A DNA stretch of 64,000 bases. Source: Mariprofundus erugo (GTDB lineage: Bacteria > Pseudomonadota > Zetaproteobacteria > Mariprofundales > Mariprofundaceae). Position 1 is the first letter of the stretch. Every line of letters begins with the position of its first letter. A model generated the notes under the pieces. The model saw only the letters and a list, made by a program, of their open reading frames with translations, was not told where the DNA came from and searched no databases. A program made the position numbers and the translations under genes. The stretch spans positions 1 to 64,000 of the forward strand of contig NZ_VBRY01000010.1 of the NCBI RefSeq assembly GCF_005818865.1. The letters are read 5' to 3'. This document shows positions 55,088-62,198 of this stretch, in pieces.

Positions 55088-56573
55088 GATCAGACTCCGT
55101 TTGTTGGGGGTAAAGTACCCAGGTATCCTTGCTGCCGCCGCCCTGAGATGAGTTGACGACCAGACTTCCCTGTCTGAGCGCTACCCTTGTCAGTCCGCCG
55201 GGCAATACCTTTACATCACCATGAACATCGCAGACGGCAAAGGGGCGCAGGTCCACATGGCGAGGGAAAAAGGCTTTGCAGCCATCCTGCTCAACCAGTG
55301 TCGGATGGGTCGAAAGCTGCTGGATGGGTTGGGCGATATAGTGCGAAGGGTTGGCTGCTACCCGTTTGCGGAAATCGCTCAGCTCCTGCCGGCTGGCATG
55401 GCTGCCGACCAGCATACCGTAACCCCCGGAAGCATCGGTCGGTTTGATGACCAGCTCGGCCATGTGGTCAAGTATATAGCGCAAGTCACTTTCACGACTG
55501 CCGAGATGGGTGGGAATCACAGGCAGGATCGGCTCTTCATTGAGGTAGTAGCGAATAATGTCCGGAGTGTAGGCGTATAGCGCCTTGTCATCGGCGACGC
55601 CATTGCCAGGGGCATTGGCCAGCGCCACATTACCCGCCCGATAGGCATTCATCAGGCCGGCGACACCAAGCATGGAGTCGGGTCTGAATACCAGCGGGTC
55701 AAGAAACTCCGTATCTACACGCAGATATAGTACATCGACTCGTTTCAGACCACGGGTCGTTTTCATGTAGAGAATATTTCGATCCACCAGAAGGTCTGAG
55801 CCCTCTACCAGTTCAGCCCCCATCTGGTTGGCCAGAAATGAGTGCTCAAAATAGGCCGAGTTAAAGGTGCCCGGGGTTAATACTGCCACGGTTGGGTTAT
55901 CCGATTTCGACAGCGAGGCCAGGCTGTTAAAGAGCATTTGCGGGTAGTGGTCGACCGGTCTGACCTTGTAATGGTTCAGTAGTTTAGGCTGGATGCGGCC
56001 CATGACCCAGCGGTTCTCCACCACATAGGAGACGCCTGACGGGCACCGTAAATTATCCTCAAGCACATGAAACGCACCGGATTCATTGCGGATCAGGTCA
56101 ATGCCACCAATCTGCACATGAATATTGCCCGGCGTATGCAGGCCGCTCATTTCACGACAGAAGAGTGTCGACATCATGACCTGGGAGCAGGGGACGATAC
56201 CATCCTTGAGAATCTTCTGTTCATGGTAGATATCATCCAGAAACAGATTCAGGGCGATCATGCGTTGTGCAACACCCGCTTCAATCACCGACCATTCGCT
56301 GGCGGAAATAATGCGTGGCATCAGATCAAACGGAAAAATCTTTTCAGTACCGCGGGCATCGGAATAGACGGTAAATGTCACGCCCTGATTAAGCATGGAA
56401 AGATCAGCGGAGTGTTGCATGTTCTCTGCTCCGGCAAGACCGAGAGCCTCGAAGTGGTTGACGGCCTGCTGATACAGCGGGCGCACCTGGCCTGCTGCAT
56501 CATATGCTTCATCCCAGCCGGCAGCACCGCAGGTATTAAAAAATGAGGGGGGCATCATGGCGCTATGGCTCAT
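55080..56573 (-). CDS. Circularly permuted ATP-grasp protein (DUF404/DUF407 type)
   Basis: 497 residues. Visible are YSDARGTEKIFPFDLMPRIISASEW, HVQIGGIDLIRNESGAFHVLEDNLRCPSGVSYV, the nucleotide-binding LVIKPTDASGGYGMLVG and a C-terminal DLRPFAV...PGGLTRVAL...VNSSQGGGSKDTW segment. Such proteins are predicted amide ligases joining amino acids to a peptide or small molecule. First main gene of a three-gene operon. A 33-codon frame overlaps its start, and a sigma-54 promoter with small RNA candidate lies further upstream. Confidence 0.92.
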   Translation of the reverse strand: MSHSAMMPPSFFNTCGAAGWDEAYDAAGQVRPLYQQAVNHFEALGLAGAENMQHSADLSMLNQGVTFTVYSDARGTEKIFPFDLMPRIISASEWSVIEAGVAQRMIALNLFLDDIYHEQKILKDGIVPCSQVMMSTLFCREMSGLHTPGNIHVQIGGIDLIRNESGAFHVLEDNLRCPSGVSYVVENRWVMGRIQPKLLNHYKVRPVDHYPQMLFNSLASLSKSDNPTVAVLTPGTFNSAYFEHSFLANQMGAELVEGSDLLVDRNILYMKTTRGLKRVDVLYLRVDTEFLDPLVFRPDSMLGVAGLMNAYRAGNVALANAPGNGVADDKALYAYTPDIIRYYLNEEPILPVIPTHLGSRESDLRYILDHMAELVIKPTDASGGYGMLVGSHASRQELSDFRKRVAANPSHYIAQPIQQLSTHPTLVEQDGCKAFFPRHVDLRPFAVCDVHGDVKVLPGGLTRVALRQGSLVVNSSQGGGSKDTWVLYPQQTESDHA

Positions 56574-56671
56574 ACATCAGCCTCTGTGCCGCTCACTGTA
56601 TGGCTCGTCTGCAGGGTCGTTCGGGTTGTGACCGGGGCAGCATTCCGGATCTGAATGGCATGAAACATCAT
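56570..56671 (-). CDS. Possible 33-residue leader peptide overlapping the ATP-grasp gene
   Basis: A minus-strand frame from ATG at 56671 (AAGGA upstream at fair spacing) ends in a TGA that overlaps the ATP-grasp ATG (ATGA at 56570-56573). The frame stays open upstream of the ATG through the RNA hairpin, so a longer ancestral frame is possible. The peptide (MMFHAIQIRNAAPVTTRTTL...) matches no known family. It may couple translation to the operon or be chance. Confidence 0.35.
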   Translation of the reverse strand: MMFHAIQIRNAAPVTTRTTLQTSHTVSGTEADV

Positions 56672-56716
56672 CAGGGCTTCCTTCAGTAGCGATGCGCTTG
56701 CATCGGAAGTAGCGGT

Positions 56717-56801
56717 AGAAAAGGGCGCCTTCGGAGGAGAGGGAGGAGAGGCGCCCTTTTCATGCTCCTCTGCCCGGGGCAGAGGCCGCTTTTTTGCACT
56801 G
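56717..56801 (-). ncRNA. Candidate sigma-54-dependent small RNA B with anti-Shine-Dalgarno loop
   Basis: Minus-strand sigma-54 promoter 56812-56827 predicts a start near 56801. The RNA would contain a 5' hairpin CCUCUGCCC/GGGCAGAGG (about 56767-56786), then a perfect 12-bp hairpin (arms 56719-56730 and 56749-56760) with a UUUU end. The 18-base loop is CUCCUCCCUCUCCUCCGA. Architecture matches RNA A at 4237-4317: promoter, about 40-nt 5' part, GGAGCA, AAAAGC/AAAAGG stem and CCUCC-rich loop. It lies ahead of the ATP-grasp operon, so it could also act as an attenuating leader. Confidence 0.65.
56719..56760 (-). terminator. Intrinsic terminator of small RNA B
   Basis: AAAAGGGCGCCT/AGGCGCCCTTTT stem with 18-base loop. 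On the plus strand no gene lies upstream that would need it, which supports the minus-strand RNA reading. Confidence 0.75.
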
Positions 56802-56811
56802 ATATGACTTC

Positions 56812-56827
56812 AGCAATCGAAGTGCCA
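56812..56827 (-). promoter_or_regulatory. Sigma-54 (RpoN) promoter
   Basis: Minus-strand TGGCACTTCGATTGCT with exact GG-N10-GC spacing and a T-rich upstream flank, nearly the same as the promoter at 4328-4343. It drives small RNA B and, if its terminator is read through, the ATP-grasp operon. Confidence 0.75.
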
Positions 56828-56994
56828 ATAAAAAATGGCCGAATCAGCACTGTTTGAGCGATATTGGTGGTATTTCTGGTGAGATGATGATCACGGCTGC
56901 CTTTTATATGGGCATATGCCGGTGAGCTGCATCACATCAGAGGAGATCTGTCCCTGCAGGATGTAGTGCACTGTGTCTGTTGCGGAGCGAAAAG

Positions 56995-57816
56995 ATGATG
57001 TCAGGAAGTTGTTTATGCGGTCGGGTCAGGTATGAAGTGCGTGGCCGGACAGGAGAGATCACCCATTGCCATTGCCCGATTTGCCGTAAAGCACATGCGG
57101 CGGCATTTTCTACGCTGCTGCCCGTCGATGCTGCCGGCTTTATGCTGACAGACGGTGCTCACTGGCTCGGCCGCTATGCGCCGGAGGCCGGTCAAACCCG
57201 CTTTTTTTGCTCACAGTGCGGTTCTCAGCTCTATGTCACATATGAGCAGCAGGAGCAGATTCTGCTCTGCGTCGGTACACTCGATACGGATCCCGGCATC
57301 CGTCCTGTTTGTCATGTTCATACATCCCGGAAAGCCGGCTGGTATACGATCCGGGACGATATCCCTCTGTTTCCGGGGAGGCGATCATTGGCGGTTGAGG
57401 CAGCGGCTGAAGCTGTCGGGCTTGAGCGATGTTATCATCAGATGCAGCAGATGCTGTTGCAGGCATCCAGGCAGGAAACGGTGACCTCATTGCTGTTGCT
57501 CTGGGCGGGTGCTGAAAAAATCGTGCCTCTGGAGCGCGACATCAAAAAAAATATCCGCACCTCGGATAGAATGGAATGCCTGCCTGATTCACGCTTTGCC
57601 ATATTGCTTCCATATACCGGTGCAAATGCGGCCAGAATTCTGGGGGAACGCATTCGTAACAGCGCTAAAATTGATGCCTTTGACAGCAGTCTGAAGATTG
57701 GTATGGCAACAAGGTTGCCGGAGCCTGTCGATATGGCAGACATCATGAGTGTCATTGATACGATGTTTGTCGAAGCCGAGAGGGGGATGATGCAACATGT
57801 GGTGGCTATGCCATAG
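56995..57816 (+). CDS. GFA-domain protein fused to a degenerate GGDEF domain
   Basis: 273 residues. The first 110 form a GFA (CENP-V/glutathione-dependent formaldehyde-activating-like) zinc fold with GSCLCGRVRYEV, HCHCPICRKAH and FFCSQCGSQLY (Cys6, 8, 25, 27, 30, 72, 75). The last 110 follow a GGDEF pattern (IKKNIRTSDRMECLPDSRFAILLPYTGANAARILGERIR...AERG), with LPDSRF in place of GGDEF, so no cyclase activity is expected. The ATG at 56995 has GGAG seven bases upstream; a TTG at 56980 is less likely. Function unknown. Confidence 0.78.
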   Translation: MMSGSCLCGRVRYEVRGRTGEITHCHCPICRKAHAAAFSTLLPVDAAGFMLTDGAHWLGRYAPEAGQTRFFCSQCGSQLYVTYEQQEQILLCVGTLDTDPGIRPVCHVHTSRKAGWYTIRDDIPLFPGRRSLAVEAAAEAVGLERCYHQMQQMLLQASRQETVTSLLLLWAGAEKIVPLERDIKKNIRTSDRMECLPDSRFAILLPYTGANAARILGERIRNSAKIDAFDSSLKIGMATRLPEPVDMADIMSVIDTMFVEAERGMMQHVVAMP

Positions 57817-57866
57817 GTCTGCGAATGCCAGCAGGGAAGTGCAGAACTGTTCAGCATGTTTCAAAG

Positions 57867-57898
57867 AAAAACGCCCCAACCGGAGGTTGAGGCGTTTT
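57867..57898. terminator. Bidirectional intrinsic terminator
   Basis: AAAACGCCCCAACC/GGTTGAGGCGTTTT stem with one mismatch and a three-base loop, flanked by A and T runs. It lies between the GFA-GGDEF gene and the convergent htpG and can end both. Confidence 0.85.
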
Positions 57899-57920
57899 GA
57901 TCGCGGATGAGGTTATGCCG

Positions 57921-57940
57921 AATAAATCAGCGCTTCCTTA
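57921..57940. repeat. Fragment of the palindromic element overlapping the htpG stop
   Basis: Minus strand reads TAAGGAAGCGCTGATTTATT, the standard left end of the interspersed element; its TAA is the htpG stop codon. Nothing beyond this end is preserved. Confidence 0.6.
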
Positions 57941-59839
57941 ACGGGTTAGCAGCGCATTGATTTTGCGTACAAATCCGGCCGGATCATCCGGCAGGGCACC
58001 TTCAGCCAGTATGGCCTGGTCAAACAGGATGCTGGCATAATCATCAATGCTCTCCTGCGTCTCCATCGCTGCCAGACGCTTGACCAGTTCGTGATCCGGG
58101 TTGATTTCCAGAATCGGTTTGCTTTCCGGAATATTCTGGCCGGCCTGGCGCAGAATACGTTCCATATTTGCTGTCATATCAAACTGATCGGAAACAAGGC
58201 ATGCAGGTGATTCGGTCAGCCGGTCGGTGACACGAACCTCTTTTACCTTCTCTCCCAGTGCTGCCCTGATTTTCTCAACCGCCGGCTCAACTGCCCTGGC
58301 CTTTTCCTCACGCTCGCTCTTCTCCTCTTCAGCATCGCCACCGATACCGGAGAGGTCGAGTTTACCCTTGGCAATGGATTGCAGCTTCTTGCCCTCAAAT
58401 TCGGTCAGGTGACCAACCAGCCATTCATCAATGCGGTCATGCAGCAGAATGACCTCTACACCCTTTTTACGGAAAACTTCGAGGTGCGGGCTGTGCTTGG
58501 CAGCAGCCAGTGATTCGGCAGTGATGTAGTAGATGGTGTCCTGACCCTCGACCATGCGGCCGATATAGTCACTCAGCGAGACGAACTGTTCATCCGAAGT
58601 GGTGGTGGAGAAGCGCAACAGTTTGGCAATCTGATTGCGGTTGGAGAAATCCTCAATCACGCCTTCTTTCAGGCAGTTACCGAACTCCTCCCAGAACGTG
58701 GCATAATCACTGTTGCCTTCATCGCTGTTGCCAGCCATCTCTTCCAGCAGGCCCAGAATGCGTTTGGTAGCGCCTTTTTTCATGGCATCCATGGCCGGAC
58801 TCTGCTGCAGAATTTCACGGGATACGTTCAGCGGCAGATCATTGGTATCCATGACACCGCGTACAAAGCGCAGGTAACGTGGCAGCAGTTCTTCATTGGC
58901 CTCCATAATAAATACGCGGCGAACATAGAGTTTTACGCCGTGCTTGGATTCTGCCTGCCATAGATCGAACGGAGCGCGCTTTGGCAGATAGAGCAGCAGG
59001 GTGTATTCGTATTTACCTTCCAGACGCTGATGCAGGCGAGCCAGCGGATCTTCAAAATCATGACCGATATGTTTGTAGAAGTTGTTGTATTCCTCATCGC
59101 TCAATTCGGATTTCGGACGGGTCCACAGTGCTGATGCCTGGTTAATCGTTTCGATTTCAGCGGGTGTTGCCTCTTCGCCTTCAGCTGGAGCCTCGGCTTT
59201 GCCCTGCATGCGAATCGGGAACGGGATATGATCGGCATATTTGTGAATGACCGATTTGATGCGCCAGTCATCAAGGAATTCGTCGGCATCTTCGCGCAGG
59301 TGCAAGGTGATCTCGGTACCGCGCGTCGCCTTTTCAACCGTTTCAAGCTCATATTCGCCATCGCCCTTTGATTCCCAGTGGACGCCATGCTCACTGCCAA
59401 CGCCGGCCCTGCGGGTGGTCAGGGTAACTTTTTCTGCAACGAGGAAGGATGAGTAGAAACCGACACCGAACTGGCCGATCAGGTGGGCATCTTTTGCCTT
59501 GTCACCGGAGAGCTGGCCGAAAAACTCGCGGGTACCGGAGCGGGCGATGGTGCCGATATTGGCAACCACTTCATCCCGATTCATGCCAATGCCATTGTCA
59601 CGGATGGTGATCGTGCGGTTTTCCTTATTGATATCGATCAAGACATGCAGATCCGAATCACCCTCAAACAGTGCATCATCCGTTGTTGCTTCAAAGCGAA
59701 GCTTGTCAGCTGCGTCAGATGCATTGGAAATCAGTTCGCGCAGGAATATCTCCTTGTTGGAGTAGAGCGAGTGAATCATCAGATCCAGCAGTTGTTTGAC
59801 CTCGGTTTGAAAGGCACGTGTTTCTTTCGTTGTCGTCAT
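57938..59839 (-). CDS. htpG: Chaperone HtpG (bacterial Hsp90)
   Basis: 633 residues, normal length. The ATPase domain starts ETRAFQTEVKQLLDLMIHSLYSNKEIFLRELISNASDAADKLR and continues with IRDNGIGMNRDEV and GQFGVGFYSSFLVAEKV; middle and C-terminal dimerisation domains follow (LPRYLRFVRGVMDTNDLPLNVSREILQQ, LVSDQFDMTANMERILRQAGQ). It refolds or matures client proteins in the cytoplasm using ATP. A sigma-32 promoter lies about 90 bases upstream. Confidence 0.97.
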   Translation of the reverse strand: MTTTKETRAFQTEVKQLLDLMIHSLYSNKEIFLRELISNASDAADKLRFEATTDDALFEGDSDLHVLIDINKENRTITIRDNGIGMNRDEVVANIGTIARSGTREFFGQLSGDKAKDAHLIGQFGVGFYSSFLVAEKVTLTTRRAGVGSEHGVHWESKGDGEYELETVEKATRGTEITLHLREDADEFLDDWRIKSVIHKYADHIPFPIRMQGKAEAPAEGEEATPAEIETINQASALWTRPKSELSDEEYNNFYKHIGHDFEDPLARLHQRLEGKYEYTLLLYLPKRAPFDLWQAESKHGVKLYVRRVFIMEANEELLPRYLRFVRGVMDTNDLPLNVSREILQQSPAMDAMKKGATKRILGLLEEMAGNSDEGNSDYATFWEEFGNCLKEGVIEDFSNRNQIAKLLRFSTTTSDEQFVSLSDYIGRMVEGQDTIYYITAESLAAAKHSPHLEVFRKKGVEVILLHDRIDEWLVGHLTEFEGKKLQSIAKGKLDLSGIGGDAEEEKSEREEKARAVEPAVEKIRAALGEKVKEVRVTDRLTESPACLVSDQFDMTANMERILRQAGQNIPESKPILEINPDHELVKRLAAMETQESIDDYASILFDQAILAEGALPDDPAGFVRKINALLTR

Positions 59840-60144
59840 CGGTTCTCCTCAGTACAAAAATTGAATGGATCAAAGCACATTGCATCGTGCTGTTACTTGC
59901 GGGCGTGCGCCTTGAACTCCCTTGATAGGGGTCATGGCATGTCAATTCAAGGGGGAGGATAAGGCGGGTGGTGAAGGGGGGTGTCGGATCTGCTCAGCCG
60001 GCTTGTTGCCGGCTGGCTGCGTATTTGTCGGCTTGTGTACACAGGCTGCCTTGCTCGCAATATCCTGCAAAGCCGGCAGGGCTATATCGCCGTCACCGAA
60101 TTCAGTGACAGCAGGGCGAATGCAGACGCCGGTGAGACAGCCGC
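59840..60144. other. htpG upstream region
   Basis: Contains the sigma-32 promoter on the minus strand and about 190 bases of GC-rich sequence between it and the darP-like stop. That part has a GCCGGCTTGTTGCCGGC hairpin but no supported gene. Confidence 0.5.
59925..59951 (-). promoter_or_regulatory. Sigma-32 heat-shock promoter of htpG
   Basis: Minus strand CTTGAA (59946-59951), 14-base spacer, CCCCTAT (59925-59931), matching the RpoH consensus CTTGAA-N13/15-CCCCATNT. It lies about 85 bases before the htpG start, the expected heat-shock control of this chaperone. Confidence 0.8.
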
Positions 60145-60654
60145 TCAGGCGGCGATGACCTCGCGCAACATGCGGAACAGCAGTCGATGCGATTTTGGCG
60201 GTTTCCCCGACTTTATCTCATTGTTGGCATTGCGAATCAGCTGTCGAATCTGACCTGCATCGGCACGGGGAAAGGCCGTCATAAATTCAGTCAGGACACT
60301 GTTGTCGCCGCTCATCAGCCGTTCACGCCAGCGCTCGATGCGATGGAAATCCTTGTCCTGCTCCGATTTTTTTGCTTCCAGAGCAGTAATGGTTTCAACA
60401 ATGGAATCGGTATCGATCTGGCGTAGCAGCTTGACAATAAATTTGAACTGGCGCTTTTCTGCACCATATTTCATATCCTGTACATCTGTCAGTGCCTTGA
60501 CCAGCTCAGGCGGCATATCCATGCGGGCAAGTGCGCGCGGTTCAAGCCGTGAAAGTGAGACGGCAAGATCATGCAAGACCTTGATGTCGCGCTTTTGCTG
60601 ACTTCTGTTCAGCCGTTCAACTGGCTCGTATTCTTCATCGCATATATAGTACAT
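60145..60654 (-). CDS. darP: Ribosome-associated protein DarP/YjgA (DUF615)
   Basis: 169 residues. The RSQQKRDIKVLHDLAVSLSRL start, MPPELVKALTDVQDMKYGAEKRQFKFIVKLLRQID middle and FPRADAGQIRQLIRNANNEIKSGKPPKSHRLLFRMLREV end match the DUF615 family, which binds pre-50S particles and aids 23S rRNA maturation in E. coli. The longer frame to 60702 runs through a palindrome; MYYICDEEYEP at 60654 is the natural start. Confidence 0.9.
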   Translation of the reverse strand: MYYICDEEYEPVERLNRSQQKRDIKVLHDLAVSLSRLEPRALARMDMPPELVKALTDVQDMKYGAEKRQFKFIVKLLRQIDTDSIVETITALEAKKSEQDKDFHRIERWRERLMSGDNSVLTEFMTAFPRADAGQIRQLIRNANNEIKSGKPPKSHRLLFRMLREVIAA

Positions 60655-60670
60655 GCGGCAACTATAACTG

Positions 60671-60749
60671 ATGACTTCGCAAGAAGTCATCAGCGCGCCC
60701 ATGGATGGGCGCGCAAATCAGATGCTTGCATCGCAAGTATCTGATTTGT
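60671..60749. repeat. Cluster of three palindromes upstream of darP
   Basis: GATGACTT/AAGTCATC (60671-60692), GCGCGCCCAT/ATGGGCGCGC (60694-60715) and AAATCAGAT/ATCTGATTT (60716-60748) stand in tandem. The third matches the closing module of the composite repeats at 4573 and 15128, and the second carries the CCATGG core. Confidence 0.65.
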
Positions 60750-60879
60750 AAGGAAAGTGAAAATCACACTTTTCGCTTTCCGTGGAGGAAAAAGGCCAGG
60801 ATGGACTTTTTGCGAGACCATCATAACTGGCGACTGAAAGGCTGTCTCGAATTGCAAAAAAATGGACAGGGGACAGGGT

Positions 60880-61242
60880 ATGAAGTGTGTACGTCTCTCC
60901 GATGTTGAATCATCCCCCTCTGGCATGCCTTGTTCATCGCGAGAGGGGGATCATGCCGCCGGCATTGTGCGGAAAGTGTTGCTGGGAGAGCATGAACTTC
61001 CCGGTTCAGTGCGTTTGTCGCACGCGTTACTCGCGCCCGGTCAATCGGTGGCAGAACACAGTCATGATGATTTGTTCGAGGTGTTTTATGTCCTGGGCGG
61101 GCAGGGGGTGTTGATGGTGAATGGGAAGAGTCTGGCGATCGCTGCCGGCAGTTGTTTTGTCGTTGAGCCGGGGGAACTGCATGCGCTGGGCAATGATGGC
61201 AGTGGTGACCTGACACTGATTTATTTCGGTTTGTTTGCCTGA
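60880..61242 (+). CDS. Cupin-domain protein
   Basis: 120 residues forming one small beta-barrel: LAPGQSVAEHSHDDLFEVFYVLGGQGVLMVNGK is cupin motif 1 (His, His, Glu metal ligands) and VVEPGELHALGNDG is motif 2 (His). Such proteins bind a metal and act as small enzymes or sensors; substrate is unknown. The ATG overlaps nothing upstream; its stop overlaps the acetyltransferase start, so both belong to one unit. Confidence 0.85.
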   Translation: MKCVRLSDVESSPSGMPCSSREGDHAAGIVRKVLLGEHELPGSVRLSHALLAPGQSVAEHSHDDLFEVFYVLGGQGVLMVNGKSLAIAAGSCFVVEPGELHALGNDGSGDLTLIYFGLFA

Positions 61243-61796
61243 TGAGGGATGTCCTTACAGAAGGGATGCGGCTGTCCGCGGCGGGGGCAACCGAGTTTGA
61301 TCATATGATCGCGGGGTTGCCTTTTAACCCTCTGGATGCAGACCTCAGGCACTTGCGTGAGCAGGCAAGGCTTGCCTGTGCCAGATTTGGCAGTCACCCG
61401 AGTCCGGGCAATATGCGCCATATCAAACGTCTTTTCCGGCGCCTGGGCAGTGCGATGATCGAGCCGGGTTTTCAGTGTGATTATGGTGTGAATATTGAGG
61501 TTGGTGAAAATTTCTACGCCAACTTTTATTGCGTGTTGCTTGATTCTGCCGCCATCACCATCGGTGATGATGTGCTGCTCGGGCCGGGAGTGCATATCTA
61601 TACGGTGAATCATCCGAAAGATGCCGATGAGAGACGGCGCGGAGTTTGTTATGCCAGACCGGTCAGGATCGGCAATCAGGTGTGGGTTGGCGGTGGTGCG
61701 AAGTTGTTACCGGGCATCTCTGTCGGTGATGGCGCCATTATTGGTGCCAATGCTGTTGTGACCAGAGATGTGGAGGCAGGAGCAATCTACTATTAA
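61242..61796 (+). CDS. Maltose/galactoside O-acetyltransferase family protein, C-terminus shortened
   Basis: 184 residues. An N-terminal maltose-acetyltransferase helix region (MIAGLPFNPLDADLRHLREQARLACARFG) precedes a left-handed beta-helix with hexapeptide repeats (GVNIEVGENFYANFYCVLLDSAAITIGDDVLLGPGVHIYTVNHP, His as catalytic base). The chain stops at DVEAGAIYY, where relatives continue with a GNPAKVIR-like tail. The TAA stop starts a palindromic element, so the tail was probably lost by its insertion. It transfers acetyl from acetyl-CoA to a sugar hydroxyl. Confidence 0.9.
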   Translation: MRDVLTEGMRLSAAGATEFDHMIAGLPFNPLDADLRHLREQARLACARFGSHPSPGNMRHIKRLFRRLGSAMIEPGFQCDYGVNIEVGENFYANFYCVLLDSAAITIGDDVLLGPGVHIYTVNHPKDADERRRGVCYARPVRIGNQVWVGGGAKLLPGISVGDGAIIGANAVVTRDVEAGAIYY

Positions 61797-61844
61797 GAAG
61801 ATGCCGACTTTTCCCCGGATGGCAATAAATCAGCATCTCCCTAA
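61793..61844. repeat. GATGC palindromic element truncating the acetyltransferase gene
   Basis: TTAAGAAGATGCCGACTTTT at the left and AAATCAGCATCTCCCTAA at the right form terminal inverted repeats around CCCCGGATGGCAAT. The left TAA is the stop codon of the acetyltransferase gene. The minus strand matches the small module at 14988 and 32612. Confidence 0.65.
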
Positions 61845-61929
61845 AGACGGTTGATCCTCGCAGTGTATCCATGACCTGTTCGGATACAGTGAATCATTCA
61901 GAAGATCGCCGCTATTTGTAGCCGGAAGT

Positions 61930-62106
61930 TTACCGCTTGTATTTATAAATGGCGCCCGCATCACTATGTTCATAAATGCCGCAGACAATTTCAGTCAGTA
62001 CCTCATCGACAACATCGCTGTTGAGGTCACGCTCAAGGATATTCACCATCTCCTCGCTGCTGATGGTCTCTTCTTCCTGGGTCTTTTTATCAATTCTGAC
62101 AAACAT
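61930..62106 (-). CDS. Small acidic protein (58 aa), unknown function
   Basis: ATG at 62106 has GGAG seven bases upstream. The product (MFVRIDKKTQEEETISSEEMVNILERDLNSD...) is acidic in the first 45 residues and ends in a basic YKYKR. Predicted mostly helical with no membrane segment or cysteine pair. It precedes no operon partner; the EAL-HDOD gene lies upstream on the same strand side. No family recognised. Confidence 0.6.
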   Translation of the reverse strand: MFVRIDKKTQEEETISSEEMVNILERDLNSDVVDEVLTEIVCGIYEHSDAGAIYKYKR

Positions 62107-62198
62107 GCTTGGCTCCGTGTGAGGATATGAGTGGCGCAAGATAAGTTGTGATCAGCGACTTTGACAGTGGCGGTCGCCTGCCGGTTCCGGGGTCATGG

